Assembly: GCF_016195855.1 (NCBI RefSeq)
Contig: NZ_JACPYU010000008.1
Span: 62,001 to 126,000 of the forward strand
DNA length: 64,000 nt
Direction of reading: 5' to 3'
DNA from: Aquabacterium sp.
GTDB taxonomy: Bacteria; Pseudomonadota; Gammaproteobacteria; Burkholderiales; Burkholderiaceae_C
The position numbers and the translations under genes are program-made. Of this stretch, positions 1 through 6,671 are shown piece after piece. A model generated the notes under the pieces. It saw only the letters and a list, made by a program, of their open reading frames with translations, searched no databases and was not told the DNA's origin. How positions within the stretch are numbered: the first letter of the stretch is position 1; the number at the start of each line of letters is the position of its first letter.

Positions 1-567
1 GTCATGGTGGCCGCCTGGACCTGGGGCGCCTACCTGGGCGAAGAGGGCATGAAGCGCGGCATCCGCGTCAAGACCTCCAGCTACACCCGCCACCATGTCA
101 ACATCACGATGACGCAAGCCAAGGCGGTGAGCAACTACACCAACTCCATCCTGGCCAATATGGAAGCCACGGATGACGGCTACGACGAAGCCATGCTGCT
201 GGACAGCGCCGGTTTCGTGTCCGAAGGCGCCGGTGAGAACCTCTTCATCATCAAGAACGGCGTGATCTACACGCCCGACCTGTCGGCTGGCGCCCTGAAC
301 GGCATCACCCGCAACACGATTTTCGCGATCGCCAAGGACATGGGCCTGGAGATCAAGGAAAAGCGCATCACCCGTGACGAGGTCTACATCTGCGATGAAG
401 CCTTCTTCACCGGTACCGCTGCTGAAGTGACCCCGATCCGTGAGCTGGACCGTGTCCAGATCGGCATCGGCTCGCGTGGCCCCATCACCGAGAAGATCCA
501 GGCTGCGTTCTTTGACATCGTCAATGGCCGCAACCCCAAGTACGCCGAGTGGCTGACCAAGGTCTGA
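1..567 (+). CDS. ilvE: Branched-chain amino acid aminotransferase, C-terminal part (5' end outside window)
   Basis: Class IV PLP-dependent aminotransferase that interconverts Leu, Ile and Val with their 2-oxo acids, the last step of branched-chain amino acid synthesis. The reading frame is open at base 1, so about the first third of the protein is missing. The PLP lysine is visible in TQAKAVSNYTNS (codon 121-123), as is the family signature LLDSAGFVSEGAGENLF followed by GITRN and the FFTGTAAEVTPIREL segment that binds the cofactor phosphate. All of these align with E. coli IlvE from memory. The zinc-protein gene at 584 follows after 16 bases, so the two are probably co-transcribed. D-amino acid aminotransferase is a relative, but the GTAAEVTPIR motif favours IlvE. 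Confidence 0.95.
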   Translation, partial: VMVAAWTWGAYLGEEGMKRGIRVKTSSYTRHHVNITMTQAKAVSNYTNSILANMEATDDGYDEAMLLDSAGFVSEGAGENLFIIKNGVIYTPDLSAGALNGITRNTIFAIAKDMGLEIKEKRITRDEVYICDEAFFTGTAAEVTPIRELDRVQIGIGSRGPITEKIQAAFFDIVNGRNPKYAEWLTKV

Positions 568-583
568 TCGAGAGGGCATCGCC

Positions 584-799
584 ATGAGCAACACGCAAAA
601 ACCGAAGGCCGTGGTGGAAGTGACCGCCGCTGACGTGCAGGGCCCCGGCGTGGTCTTCTGCCCGAACCCGAAGATGGCGCTGTGGAGCACCCACCCCCGC
701 GTCTTCATCGACGTGGCCCACTCCGGCGAAGGCATGTGCCCTTACTGCGGCACCGTCTACAAGGTCAAGGAAGGCGAGCACATCGGCCACGGTCACTGA
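584..799 (+). CDS. Small zinc-finger protein, zf-CHCC family
   Basis: This 71-residue protein has an invariant-looking Cys-x(n)-His-x(n)-CPYCG pattern: one Cys in FCPNPK, a His in the VAHSGEG region and the CPYC pair. That matches the zf-CHCC domain also found in the NDUFS6 subunit of mitochondrial complex I. In betaproteobacteria it commonly sits right after ilvE, as here, 16 bases downstream. Its function in bacteria is not established, and binding of one zinc ion is inferred. The ATG at 584 is chosen because an AGAGGG-like ribosome binding site lies upstream. A strong hairpin follows the gene. Confidence 0.85.
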   Translation: MSNTQKPKAVVEVTAADVQGPGVVFCPNPKMALWSTHPRVFIDVAHSGEGMCPYCGTVYKVKEGEHIGHGH

Positions 800-830
800 C
801 CCGCGCAAGCGATCTTCGCGTTCTCCTTGT

Positions 831-859
831 GCAAGCCCGGCTCCGTGCCGGGCTTGTGC
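831..859 (+). terminator. Hairpin after ilvE / zinc-protein genes
   Basis: GCAAGCCCGGC and GCCGGGCTTG form a 10-bp GC-rich stem with a 5-base loop, about 30 bases after the stop codon at 799. A T-run (TTTTT at 873-877) lies 14 bases downstream rather than directly behind the stem, so this is probably but not certainly an intrinsic terminator. Confidence 0.55.
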
Positions 860-890
860 GTTTCAAGGCACGTTTTTCATGATGGGCCCC

Positions 891-896
891 TACAAT
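891..896 (+). promoter_or_regulatory. Putative -10 box of purU, near-leaderless transcript
   Basis: TACAAT ends only 10 bases before the purU ATG at 907. A start point 6-8 bases downstream would leave a 5' leader of only a few bases, and no Shine-Dalgarno sequence is visible. No good -35 box stands 16-18 bases upstream, so the call rests on the -10 match and its position. Confidence 0.35.
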
Positions 897-906
897 CGGG
901 GCCATC

Positions 907-1791
907 ATGAAAAGCCCGCAAGAATTCGTCCTGACCCTGTCCTGCGTGGACACCAAAGGCATCGTTCACGCCGTGTCAGGCCTGCTCTACAAGGCGGGCT
1001 GCAACATCATCGACTCGCAGCAGTTCGGTGACGTGCAAAGCGAGGACAGCACCGGGCTGTTCTTCATGCGTGTTCACTTTTCGGCACCCGAACACCTGGC
1101 CGACATCAAGACCCTGGACAAGCTGTTTGGTCACGTGCGCCAGCAGTTCGCCATGACGGCCCAGATCCACGCGCTGGCCCGCAAGCCCCGCGTGCTGATC
1201 ATGGTCAGCAAGCATGGCCACTGCTTCAACGACCTGCTGTTCCGTTGGCGCTCGGGCTGGTTGCCCATTGATGTCCCGGCCATCGTGTCCAACCACCCGG
1301 ATTACGCCGAGCTGGCCGCCAGCTACGGCATCCCCTTTCACCACCTGCCGCTGCCCACCGGGTCGGGTGCGGAGGTCAAGCGTGCCCAGGAGCAGCAGGT
1401 GGAAGCCCTGGTCGAGCGCGAAGGCATCGACCTGGTTGTGCTGGCCCGCTACATGCAGATCCTCAGCCCCGAGTTCTGCGCCTTCCTCAAAGGCCGGGCC
1501 ATCAACATCCACCACAGCTTCCTGCCCAGCTTCAAGGGCGCCAAGCCCTACTACCAGGCGCATGACCGCGGCGTGAAGCTGATCGGCGCCACGGCCCACT
1601 ATGTGACGGCCGATCTGGACGAAGGCCCCATCATCGAGCAGGATGTCGAGCGTGTGGACCACACCTTGAGCCCTGAAGATTTCACCGCCGTGGGCCGCGA
1701 CGTCGAATGCGTGGTCCTGGCCCGTGCCGTGAAATGGCACACCGAACACCGCGTGTTGATGAACGGTCACAAGACCGTCGTCTTCAAGTAG
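907..1791 (+). CDS. purU: Formyltetrahydrofolate deformylase
   Basis: Hydrolyses 10-formyltetrahydrofolate to formate and tetrahydrofolate, balancing one-carbon pools and feeding formate to PurT. At 294 residues it has the usual PurU length. An N-terminal ACT regulatory domain (about residues 1-90) opens with FVLTLSCVDTKGIVHAVSG. The C-terminal formyltransferase fold (about 95-290) contains NIHHSFLPSFKGAKPY, with the catalytic Asn-His pair, and ADLDEGPII with the catalytic Asp. This motif set separates PurU (with ACT domain) from GART/PurN (without). It stands alone between a hairpin and the NTF2-like gene, which starts 30 bases after its stop and may be co-transcribed. Confidence 0.95.
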   Translation: MKSPQEFVLTLSCVDTKGIVHAVSGLLYKAGCNIIDSQQFGDVQSEDSTGLFFMRVHFSAPEHLADIKTLDKLFGHVRQQFAMTAQIHALARKPRVLIMVSKHGHCFNDLLFRWRSGWLPIDVPAIVSNHPDYAELAASYGIPFHHLPLPTGSGAEVKRAQEQQVEALVEREGIDLVVLARYMQILSPEFCAFLKGRAINIHHSFLPSFKGAKPYYQAHDRGVKLIGATAHYVTADLDEGPIIEQDVERVDHTLSPEDFTAVGRDVECVVLARAVKWHTEHRVLMNGHKTVVFK

Positions 1792-1821
1792 CCAGCCCTT
1801 TCATTTCGCCAGGACCCGACC

Positions 1822-2280
1822 ATGAGCGATCCGCGCGCCCGCAAAGTCTCCCAGGCAGCCCTGATGAGCACGGCCGACGAGACCGAAGCCTCCTTCTACG
1901 AGGCCATGCAACAAGGTGACCTGGACAAGATGATGTCCGTCTGGGCCGACGACGAAGAGATCGCCTGCGTGCACCCGGGCGGCCCGCGTGTGGTGGGCAC
2001 GGTGGCCGTGCGCGCCGCGTTTGAAGCGGTGTTCGTGAACGGCCCGGTCCATGTGCAGGTGCACCACGTGCGCCGCATGGAGTCCGCCGTGTGTGCCGTG
2101 CACCACGTGACCGAGAAGGTGCAGGCCATGACCGAGCGTGGGCTGGAAACGGCTTATGTGATCGCCACCAATGTGTTCTTGCGCACGGCCATGGGCTGGC
2201 GCATGGTGGCACACCACGCCAGCGCGGGCCTGCCGCAGGACCTGCCGGACATCACTGAACCCCGAACCACCTTGCACTGA
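1822..2280 (+). CDS. NTF2-like / SnoaL-like domain protein
   Basis: A 152-residue protein with a single NTF2-like alpha+beta domain from about residue 17. It begins with the typical DETEASFYEAMQQGDLDKMMSVWADDEEIACVHPGG pattern (helix, then a Trp-Asp and His-Pro-Gly strand), of which VWADDEEIACVHPGG is the most diagnostic part. Members of this group include ketosteroid-isomerase-like enzymes and many proteins with no known substrate, so no reaction can be assigned. The gene lies 30 bases after purU and 7 bases before the alpha/beta hydrolase, probably in one transcript. A later ATG at 1864 is an alternative start. Confidence 0.8.
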   Translation: MSDPRARKVSQAALMSTADETEASFYEAMQQGDLDKMMSVWADDEEIACVHPGGPRVVGTVAVRAAFEAVFVNGPVHVQVHHVRRMESAVCAVHHVTEKVQAMTERGLETAYVIATNVFLRTAMGWRMVAHHASAGLPQDLPDITEPRTTLH

Positions 2281-2287
2281 CACCCAC

Positions 2288-3304
2288 ATGCAGTACCGTG
2301 CCCCACGCTGGCTGGCCGGGCATGGACCCCTGGCCGGCAATGTCCAGACCATCTGGCCTGCGCTGTACAGCCATGCGCATGTCGATCACGGCAACGTGCC
2401 CGTGGCCTACCGGCGCGAGCGCTGGGACACCCCCGATGGCGACTTCATCGACGTGGACTTTCTGCCTGCTGCCCTCGCGCAGGCGGCTGATGCCCAGCTC
2501 GAACCGCGCCCCTTGCTGGTCCTGTTCCATGGGCTGGAGGGCTCGTCGCAAAGCCATTACGCCCGTGCTTTTGCGCACTGGGCTCACGCCCAGGGCTGGG
2601 ACTATGCCGTGCCGCACTTCCGGGGCTGCTCGGGTGAATTGAACCGCGGCCCGCGCGCCTACCATTCGGGCGACCATGCCGAGATCAACTGGATCCTGCG
2701 CCGCCTCGCGCTGAGCCACAAGGGCCCCTTGCTGGCCGTGGGTGTGTCGCTGGGCGGCAATGCCTTGCTGCGCTGGGCGCAAGAGGCCGGGGCCGATGCC
2801 AGCCAGATTGCGCGCGCGGTGGTGGCCATCTCCTCGCCCATCGACCTGGCCGCGGCGGGGCATGCCATTGGCCGGGGTTTCAACCGGCAGGTCTACACGC
2901 GCATGTTCCTCAACTCCATGAAGCCCAAGGCCCTGGCCAAGCTCAAGCAGTTTCCCGGCCTGTTCAATGAAGCCGCCCTGCGTGCATCACGGGATCTGTA
3001 TGAGTACGACAATGTGTTCACCGCGCCCCTGCACGGCTTTGCCAGCACCGAGGACTACTGGGCAAAGTGCTCGGCCAAGCCAGGCCTGCGACACATGCGC
3101 GATGTGCCCGCCCTGGTGCTCAACGCCCGCAACGACCCCTTTGTGCCTGCTTCCTGCCTGCCCACAAAAGGCGAGGTGGGCCCGGCCGTGACACTGTGGC
3201 AACCGCACGAGGGTGGGCACGTGGGCTTTCCGGCCGGGCGCTTCCCTGGCCATGTGGCCGATCTGCCTCAGGCCGTGGGCCAGTGGCTGACACAACAACT
3301 CTGA
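2288..3304 (+). CDS. YheT-type alpha/beta-fold hydrolase
   Basis: A 338-residue hydrolase of the YheT/COG0429 (ABHD1/3-like) family. It starts with WLAGHGPLAGNVQTIWPAL, typical of the family N-terminus. The nucleophile elbow is GVSLGGNALLRW (Ser), preceded by the oxyanion segment LFHGLEGSSQSHYAR. The acid is likely Asp in NARNDPFVP and the base His in EGGHVGFP, giving a complete triad. Substrate unknown; relatives act on esters or phospholipids. The open frame extends to 2171, but that extension lies inside the upstream gene and does not resemble the family, so the ATG at 2288 is chosen. Confidence 0.88.
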   Translation: MQYRAPRWLAGHGPLAGNVQTIWPALYSHAHVDHGNVPVAYRRERWDTPDGDFIDVDFLPAALAQAADAQLEPRPLLVLFHGLEGSSQSHYARAFAHWAHAQGWDYAVPHFRGCSGELNRGPRAYHSGDHAEINWILRRLALSHKGPLLAVGVSLGGNALLRWAQEAGADASQIARAVVAISSPIDLAAAGHAIGRGFNRQVYTRMFLNSMKPKALAKLKQFPGLFNEAALRASRDLYEYDNVFTAPLHGFASTEDYWAKCSAKPGLRHMRDVPALVLNARNDPFVPASCLPTKGEVGPAVTLWQPHEGGHVGFPAGRFPGHVADLPQAVGQWLTQQL

Positions 3305-3322
3305 GCAGACTGAGGACCCATC

Positions 3323-3874
3323 ATGGACGACATCGTCAAAGCCGCTTTGAAGAAGTGGCCCAATGTGCCCGACTGCTATGGCTGGCTGGCGCTGGATGCG
3401 CGTGGTGACTGGTACATGCGCGATGACAGCATCCAGGCGGCAGGCCCCTTCCCACAGGTCAAGGGCAGCCGCGTCAACCACGACAAGCTCAAGGAATTCA
3501 TCAACCGCAACTACGACCATGACGAGCGTGGCGCGTGGTTTTTCCAGAACGGCCCGCAGCGGGTCTACCTGCAACTGGAAGCCTCACCGCTCGTGTACGT
3601 CGTGCGCAAGGCGGGTGAGGGCGCGCAGGCCACTTATGTGGTCGAGACCCACACGGGGCAGGCCGTGCAGCAGATCCGGGCTTGTTGGCTGGACGAACAT
3701 GGCCGCCTCTTCCTGGACACGGACCGGGGCTTCGGCGTGGTGCGCTCCATGGACATGGACGCTGCGGCCGACGCCGTGGAAGCGGGCGTCTGGGCGCCCC
3801 AGGAAATGCCCTTTGCCGAGATGCCGGGGCGGTTCCACTACGACCTGAACCCGCAGCCCAAGCCCCACGCCTGA
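3323..3874 (+). CDS. Conserved hypothetical protein (DUF2946-like in betaproteobacteria)
   Basis: A 183-residue soluble protein with no signal peptide or membrane segment. It starts MDDIVKAALKKWPNVPDCYGWL, continues with short aromatic motifs (DWYMRDD, FINRNYDHDERGAWFFQNGPQ) and contains repeated beta-strand-like segments. I recognise it as a protein widely conserved in Burkholderiales under a DUF number but am unsure of the number, and no function is known to me. It lies 18 bases after the YheT-type gene and ends just before a strong bidirectional terminator. Confidence 0.7.
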   Translation: MDDIVKAALKKWPNVPDCYGWLALDARGDWYMRDDSIQAAGPFPQVKGSRVNHDKLKEFINRNYDHDERGAWFFQNGPQRVYLQLEASPLVYVVRKAGEGAQATYVVETHTGQAVQQIRACWLDEHGRLFLDTDRGFGVVRSMDMDAAADAVEAGVWAPQEMPFAEMPGRFHYDLNPQPKPHA

Positions 3875-3887
3875 ATGGATCAGGCAT

Positions 3888-3918
3888 AAAAAAACCGGCT
3901 CCTGCGAGCCGGTTTTTT
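3888..3918. terminator. Bidirectional intrinsic terminator
   Basis: AAAACCGGCT and AGCCGGTTTT form a stem of at least 10 bp around CCTGCG, with an A-run before and a T-run after it. It can therefore stop transcripts from the plus-strand gene ending at 3874 and the minus-strand cytochrome gene ending at 3937. Confidence 0.9.
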
Positions 3919-3936
3919 GTGAGGCGATCAGCCGTA

Positions 3937-4473
3937 TCAGGGGGCCGATGCTGCAGCAGCCGGTGCGGCTGGCTCGGTGAACTTGGCGCCACCGGCATTG
4001 GCCATGTAAGCCAGGCCACGGTGCACTTCCAGATCAGAGAAGTCGCCGCCACCTTGAGCGGGCATGGCGTTGAAGCCCTTCAAAGCGTGCTCCAGCAGCA
4101 GCGCTTCACCCTTGGCGATGCGAGGGCCCCAGGCGCCAGCGTCACCAAACTTGGGGGCGTTGAGCATGCCCGCGGCGTGGCAGTTCGTACACTGGGCCTT
4201 GTAGACCTCTTCACCAGAGCGGGGGCCGGTGTTGGCCGAGGCCACTTTGATCTCGACCGTGCCCACGGGCATGATGCGTTGCGACACAGCCTGGGCACTC
4301 AGGGCCTCGCTGCCGGCGGCCGAACTGTTGCCAGACGACACGTAGTTCACCAGCAGCACGATGATGACCACCGGGATGATGAAAGCAGCCAGCACGGCAG
4401 CAATCAGTTGCTGAGGGGTGCTGATCGGGCCTTGGTGGTGGCCGGACTCTTGGGATTGGGGCGCTTGGCTCAT
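3937..4473 (-). CDS. c5-type monohaem cytochrome c
   Basis: A 178-residue electron carrier, membrane-anchored or periplasmic. A hydrophobic segment near residues 24-46 (QLIAAVLAAFIIPVVIIVLL) is probably an uncleaved anchor. The haem motif CTNCH follows YKAQ at about residue 95, and the axial Met is likely the one in GFNAMPAQGG. The layout Y-x3-C-x2-CH-x2-G and the Met position match cytochrome c5 / CccA-like proteins. It is followed by an Ala/Pro-rich tail. The gene stands alone, convergent with the upstream genes and separated by a bidirectional terminator. Confidence 0.88.
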   Translation of the reverse strand: MSQAPQSQESGHHQGPISTPQQLIAAVLAAFIIPVVIIVLLVNYVSSGNSSAAGSEALSAQAVSQRIMPVGTVEIKVASANTGPRSGEEVYKAQCTNCHAAGMLNAPKFGDAGAWGPRIAKGEALLLEHALKGFNAMPAQGGGDFSDLEVHRGLAYMANAGGAKFTEPAAPAAAASAP

Positions 4474-4615
4474 GGGGTGTTCAGGAGGCGCTGGTTGTGG
4501 GTGAGACCGTGGGGCGGATAACAGGTACCCGGCCCGGCGAAAGGGCGATTATAGGTCGTGTACAGCCGATCCCGGAAATCGCCTGCTTGGCTGACTGCTA
4601 GAATCTGAAATTGCT

Positions 4616-4691
4616 GCGCCCGTAGCTCAATGGATAGAGTACTGCCCTCCGAAGGCAGGGGTTGCTGGTTCGATCCCAGCCGGGCGCGCCA
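4616..4691 (+). tRNA. tRNA-Arg (anticodon CCG)
   Basis: The complete cloverleaf can be drawn: acceptor GCGCCCG/CGGGCGC, D-loop AATGGATA, anticodon stem CTGCC/GGCAG around loop CTCCGAA (anticodon CCG, reading CGG), T-arm GCTGG-TTCGATC-CCAGC, discriminator G and an encoded CCA at 4689-4691. A TAGAAT box at 4599-4604 is a plausible -10. The 3' half from the anticodon loop is repeated at 6437-6482, so the gene served as an integration site and was left intact. Confidence 0.97.
4647..4691 (+). repeat. Attachment-site repeat, left copy (inside tRNA-Arg)
   Basis: From the anticodon loop (CTCCGAA) to the encoded CCA of the tRNA gene. It matches 6437-6482 base for base except for one extra G in the right copy. 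Confidence 0.85.
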
Positions 4692-4756
4692 ATGAATGTC
4701 AGTGAAATCAAGCACTTGCCCGTAAGGTCAGGTGCTTTTTTCTTGCTAGTCGGGGA

Positions 4757-6022
4757 CTAGGCCTCAGTGTTCTCTTGAAATCGAGCCGCCGCTTTTTTGG
4801 TGATCGACTTGACCTCGTGTCCCAAGTGCGTTGCGAAGGTGCGGCTTCCTGCCGAGAGCGTTGGCGTGAGTTCCTCAATGGCCTGATCAATGGCCATGGG
4901 GATTTTGGTGGCGAGTTTCTGAGCGACGGCTTGAAGGTATCGAGGCTTCATGCCCAGTTGTTTCGCCAGGCCTTGTAACGCCGCACGTCCCATCTGACCG
5001 GGAAGCACCTGCCCCCCGATGTTGAAGGCGAATTCTTTGGACAGCCCTGGGTAGATGCGTGTGCACATCAAGTCGTAAAACGGGGTGAGACGAACGCCCT
5101 CGCCAGGCACGGTGTACATCGACAGGTTCTTGGCGTGGCTGTCGTTGTTGCCCACACAGATGTTGAAGAAGAGCCATTGAACCAGGGCCTGCAGATCCAA
5201 GGCGGCGCGTGTGCTGTGCTGGCGGATCAACTTGACGCAGTCCTCAATGCCGGGGCCGCCTTCCTTTTCGTATTTCTTTTCGGAGACCGTACCTGCCAGC
5301 TGGCAGAGGTCGTACTGGATGACGCGACTCAGCCCACCGTCCTGGCGTCTGATCCGATCAAAGCGCTCCACCACACATGACTTGCTCAGCGGTTCGTAGA
5401 AGACTTCCGCTGTCTTCAGTCCACAGTGCCTGGCTGTGCGCATGATGATGGCTTCGTTGGCGGCACTGTCCCTGACTTTGGCCAGCCTGCGGATGTCTGG
5501 TTTGAGAATATGGGTGGACGGTGCGTGGCCCTTGGGGAGCATGGGCGTGTGCCCATCGAAGATCGCGATGGTCGCCTTGTCTTGTGCGCCTGCCAGGGAG
5601 ATGCGGGCATCTTCCCCTTTGATCTGTATGGCTGCAGCAGATTTGGTCTTGAGCGTGTTGGCAATCGACTCCCAGGTCGTGGGGTCGTATTGAGGCGCTT
5701 CAGGCTTCTGTCCTTGGGGAAGCATGACAAAGGCACCTGCTGTGTCGCCGGCCACCTCCTGCAACAGTGAGAAGAGGGTAGATGCCTTGCGCTGAACAGA
5801 CAGGTAGGCGCGTAACTCACCCTCCGGCAGCAGATTTTCGAAGAAGGCCTGTACGTGTGGCTCGGTCAGTTGACCGGACGTCAAGGGGATGCTGGAGAGA
5901 GGGAAGGGCTTGAGCCTCTTCAGCCAGATTGGCGCGTATTCGAACGAGAGTGGCTCGGTGTCAAAGACGGTACCGATCAACTCTTCTCCGTAGAAGACAT
6001 CCAGGGCGGTTGTTCTTTGCAT
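4757..6022 (-). CDS. hipA: HipA-family toxin kinase
   Basis: A Ser/Thr kinase-fold toxin of a HipBA module; E. coli HipA phosphorylates glutamyl-tRNA synthetase and arrests growth. The 421-residue protein has the N-terminal couple_hipA domain (about 5-105, with FFENLLPEGELR) and the HipA_C kinase domain (about 140-370). Visible are the P-loop-like segment ISLAGAQDK, with the Ser equivalent to the autophosphorylated Ser150 of E. coli HipA, the catalytic GNNDSHAKN (Asp294, Asn299) and the metal-binding YDL (Asp317). All key residues are present, so the toxin is predicted active. The ATG at 6022 shares one base with the hipB stop (TGATG); a GTG one codon earlier is an alternative. The target is unknown. 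Confidence 0.92.
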   Translation of the reverse strand: MQRTTALDVFYGEELIGTVFDTEPLSFEYAPIWLKRLKPFPLSSIPLTSGQLTEPHVQAFFENLLPEGELRAYLSVQRKASTLFSLLQEVAGDTAGAFVMLPQGQKPEAPQYDPTTWESIANTLKTKSAAAIQIKGEDARISLAGAQDKATIAIFDGHTPMLPKGHAPSTHILKPDIRRLAKVRDSAANEAIIMRTARHCGLKTAEVFYEPLSKSCVVERFDRIRRQDGGLSRVIQYDLCQLAGTVSEKKYEKEGGPGIEDCVKLIRQHSTRAALDLQALVQWLFFNICVGNNDSHAKNLSMYTVPGEGVRLTPFYDLMCTRIYPGLSKEFAFNIGGQVLPGQMGRAALQGLAKQLGMKPRYLQAVAQKLATKIPMAIDQAIEELTPTLSAGSRTFATHLGHEVKSITKKAAARFQENTEA

Positions 6023-6288
6023 CACAGCGTCCTGGATGTCTTGGGCTGGACGATCACTTCCAGGCCGAGGATGTCCAGCAAGTCAAGGACCTTCTGGAGT
6101 TGGACTGTCGGCTTGCCATTTTCAATGTCGACGATCAGTCGGTTGCCTGTGTTGGCCAAGCCTGCGACGTCAAGCTGACGCAGTTTCATGTCCTGACGCT
6201 GCAGCCGGACAATGTGACCTAACTCCTTTGTGGTGCGGATGGTGTGCGCGGAGTTACCGAGCGGGAATTCATTCGCGGTGGAGTCCAT
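6022..6288 (-). CDS. hipB: HipB-type antitoxin / HTH repressor
   Basis: An 88-residue XRE-family DNA-binding protein, the antitoxin partner of HipA and repressor of its own operon. The HTH region covers about residues 23-75 (LGHIVRLQRQDMKLRQLDVA, then LANTGNRLIVDIENGK as turn and recognition helix), followed by a C-terminal beta strand LEVIVQP that in HipB forms the dimer interface. It starts at ATG 6288 with AGAGG six bases upstream. The upstream region carries three related palindromes. Translational coupling with hipA through the TGATG overlap fits a toxin-antitoxin operon. Confidence 0.9.
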   Translation of the reverse strand: MDSTANEFPLGNSAHTIRTTKELGHIVRLQRQDMKLRQLDVAGLANTGNRLIVDIENGKPTVQLQKVLDLLDILGLEVIVQPKTSRTL

Positions 6289-6301
6289 GAGATACCTCTT
6301 G

Positions 6302-6418
6302 AATTACCGATGGGTAATTCTATCGTTGGATCACGTTGATTACAACGATGTAATTCCCGATCGGTAACTCAAAGATAGACGGATGGAACTGAAGTATCCC
6401 TGATTACCGATCGGTAAT
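6302..6418. promoter_or_regulatory. Three hipB operator palindromes spaced 50 bp apart
   Basis: Palindrome 1 (6302-6319) is AATTACC-GATG-GGTAATT. Palindrome 2 is an imperfect match around CCGATCGG (6357-6364). Palindrome 3 (6403-6418) is the perfect ATTACCGATCGGTAAT. Their centres fall at 6310.5, 6360.5 and 6410.5. They lie directly upstream of hipB, the position expected for autoregulatory HipB sites. A further inverted repeat, ATCGTTG (6322-6328) and CAACGAT (6343-6349), sits between the first two. Confidence 0.75.
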
Positions 6419-6436
6419 AATCTGTTGGGGTTTTGG

Positions 6437-6482
6437 CTCCGAAGGCAGGGGGTTGCTGGTTCGATCCCAGCCGGGCGCGCCA
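6437..6482 (+). repeat. Attachment-site repeat, right copy (partial tRNA-Arg 3' half)
   Basis: A copy of the tRNA-Arg 3' half including the T-arm and CCA, with one extra G after GGCAGGGG. It lacks the acceptor 5' strand and D-arm, so it cannot be a functional tRNA. It marks the far end of the islet. Confidence 0.85.
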
Positions 6483-6671
6483 CCATCATGAACTCGACAC
6501 TGCCAAAAGCGGGTCGGGTTTTTTTGTTGTGTGGGCGACCAGGCCCTCCGTCAGTTGCGCCCCGTTCGTCGAAACAGACGATTGAACGCCCGGCAGCACC
6601 TCCCTAGCATCGGCTCCACAACACGTCCTTGCGCCTGGCATGCGCATGTCGACCTGGGCACTCAACCGAAG
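6483..6671. other. Gene-free stretch upstream of the nitronate monooxygenase-like gene
   Basis: A frame continuous with the following gene extends upstream to 6531, but the encoded residues (Arg/Pro-rich) do not resemble any domain. No promoter, repeat or RNA gene was recognised here. Confidence 0.4.

Larger units (their letters stand above)
4647..6482. mobile_element. Integrase-less genomic islet at tRNA-Arg carrying hipBA
   Basis: The segment is bounded by a direct repeat of the tRNA 3' half (4647-4691 and 6437-6482) and holds only hipA, hipB and their operators. Repeats of a tRNA 3' end are the classic footprint of tyrosine-recombinase integration. No recombinase, relaxase or replication gene lies between them, so the islet is either a deletion remnant or a satellite moved in trans. 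Base composition is lower in GC than the flanks: for example, 5221-5280 has 32 of 60 G/C, and the operator region is visibly AT-rich. Confidence 0.75.

Noticed and set aside
976..1770. Long minus-strand frame opposite purU
   Set aside because: The GC-rich codon pattern of purU creates an open antisense frame; its translation is rich in His/Gln/Val without any domain.
4692..6436. Integrase or excisionase inside the islet
   Set aside because: Both strands hold only hipA and hipB; no tyrosine-recombinase motif was seen.
6437..6482. Second tRNA-Arg gene
   Set aside because: Only the 3' half is present, with an insertion; the acceptor 5' strand and D-arm are missing.
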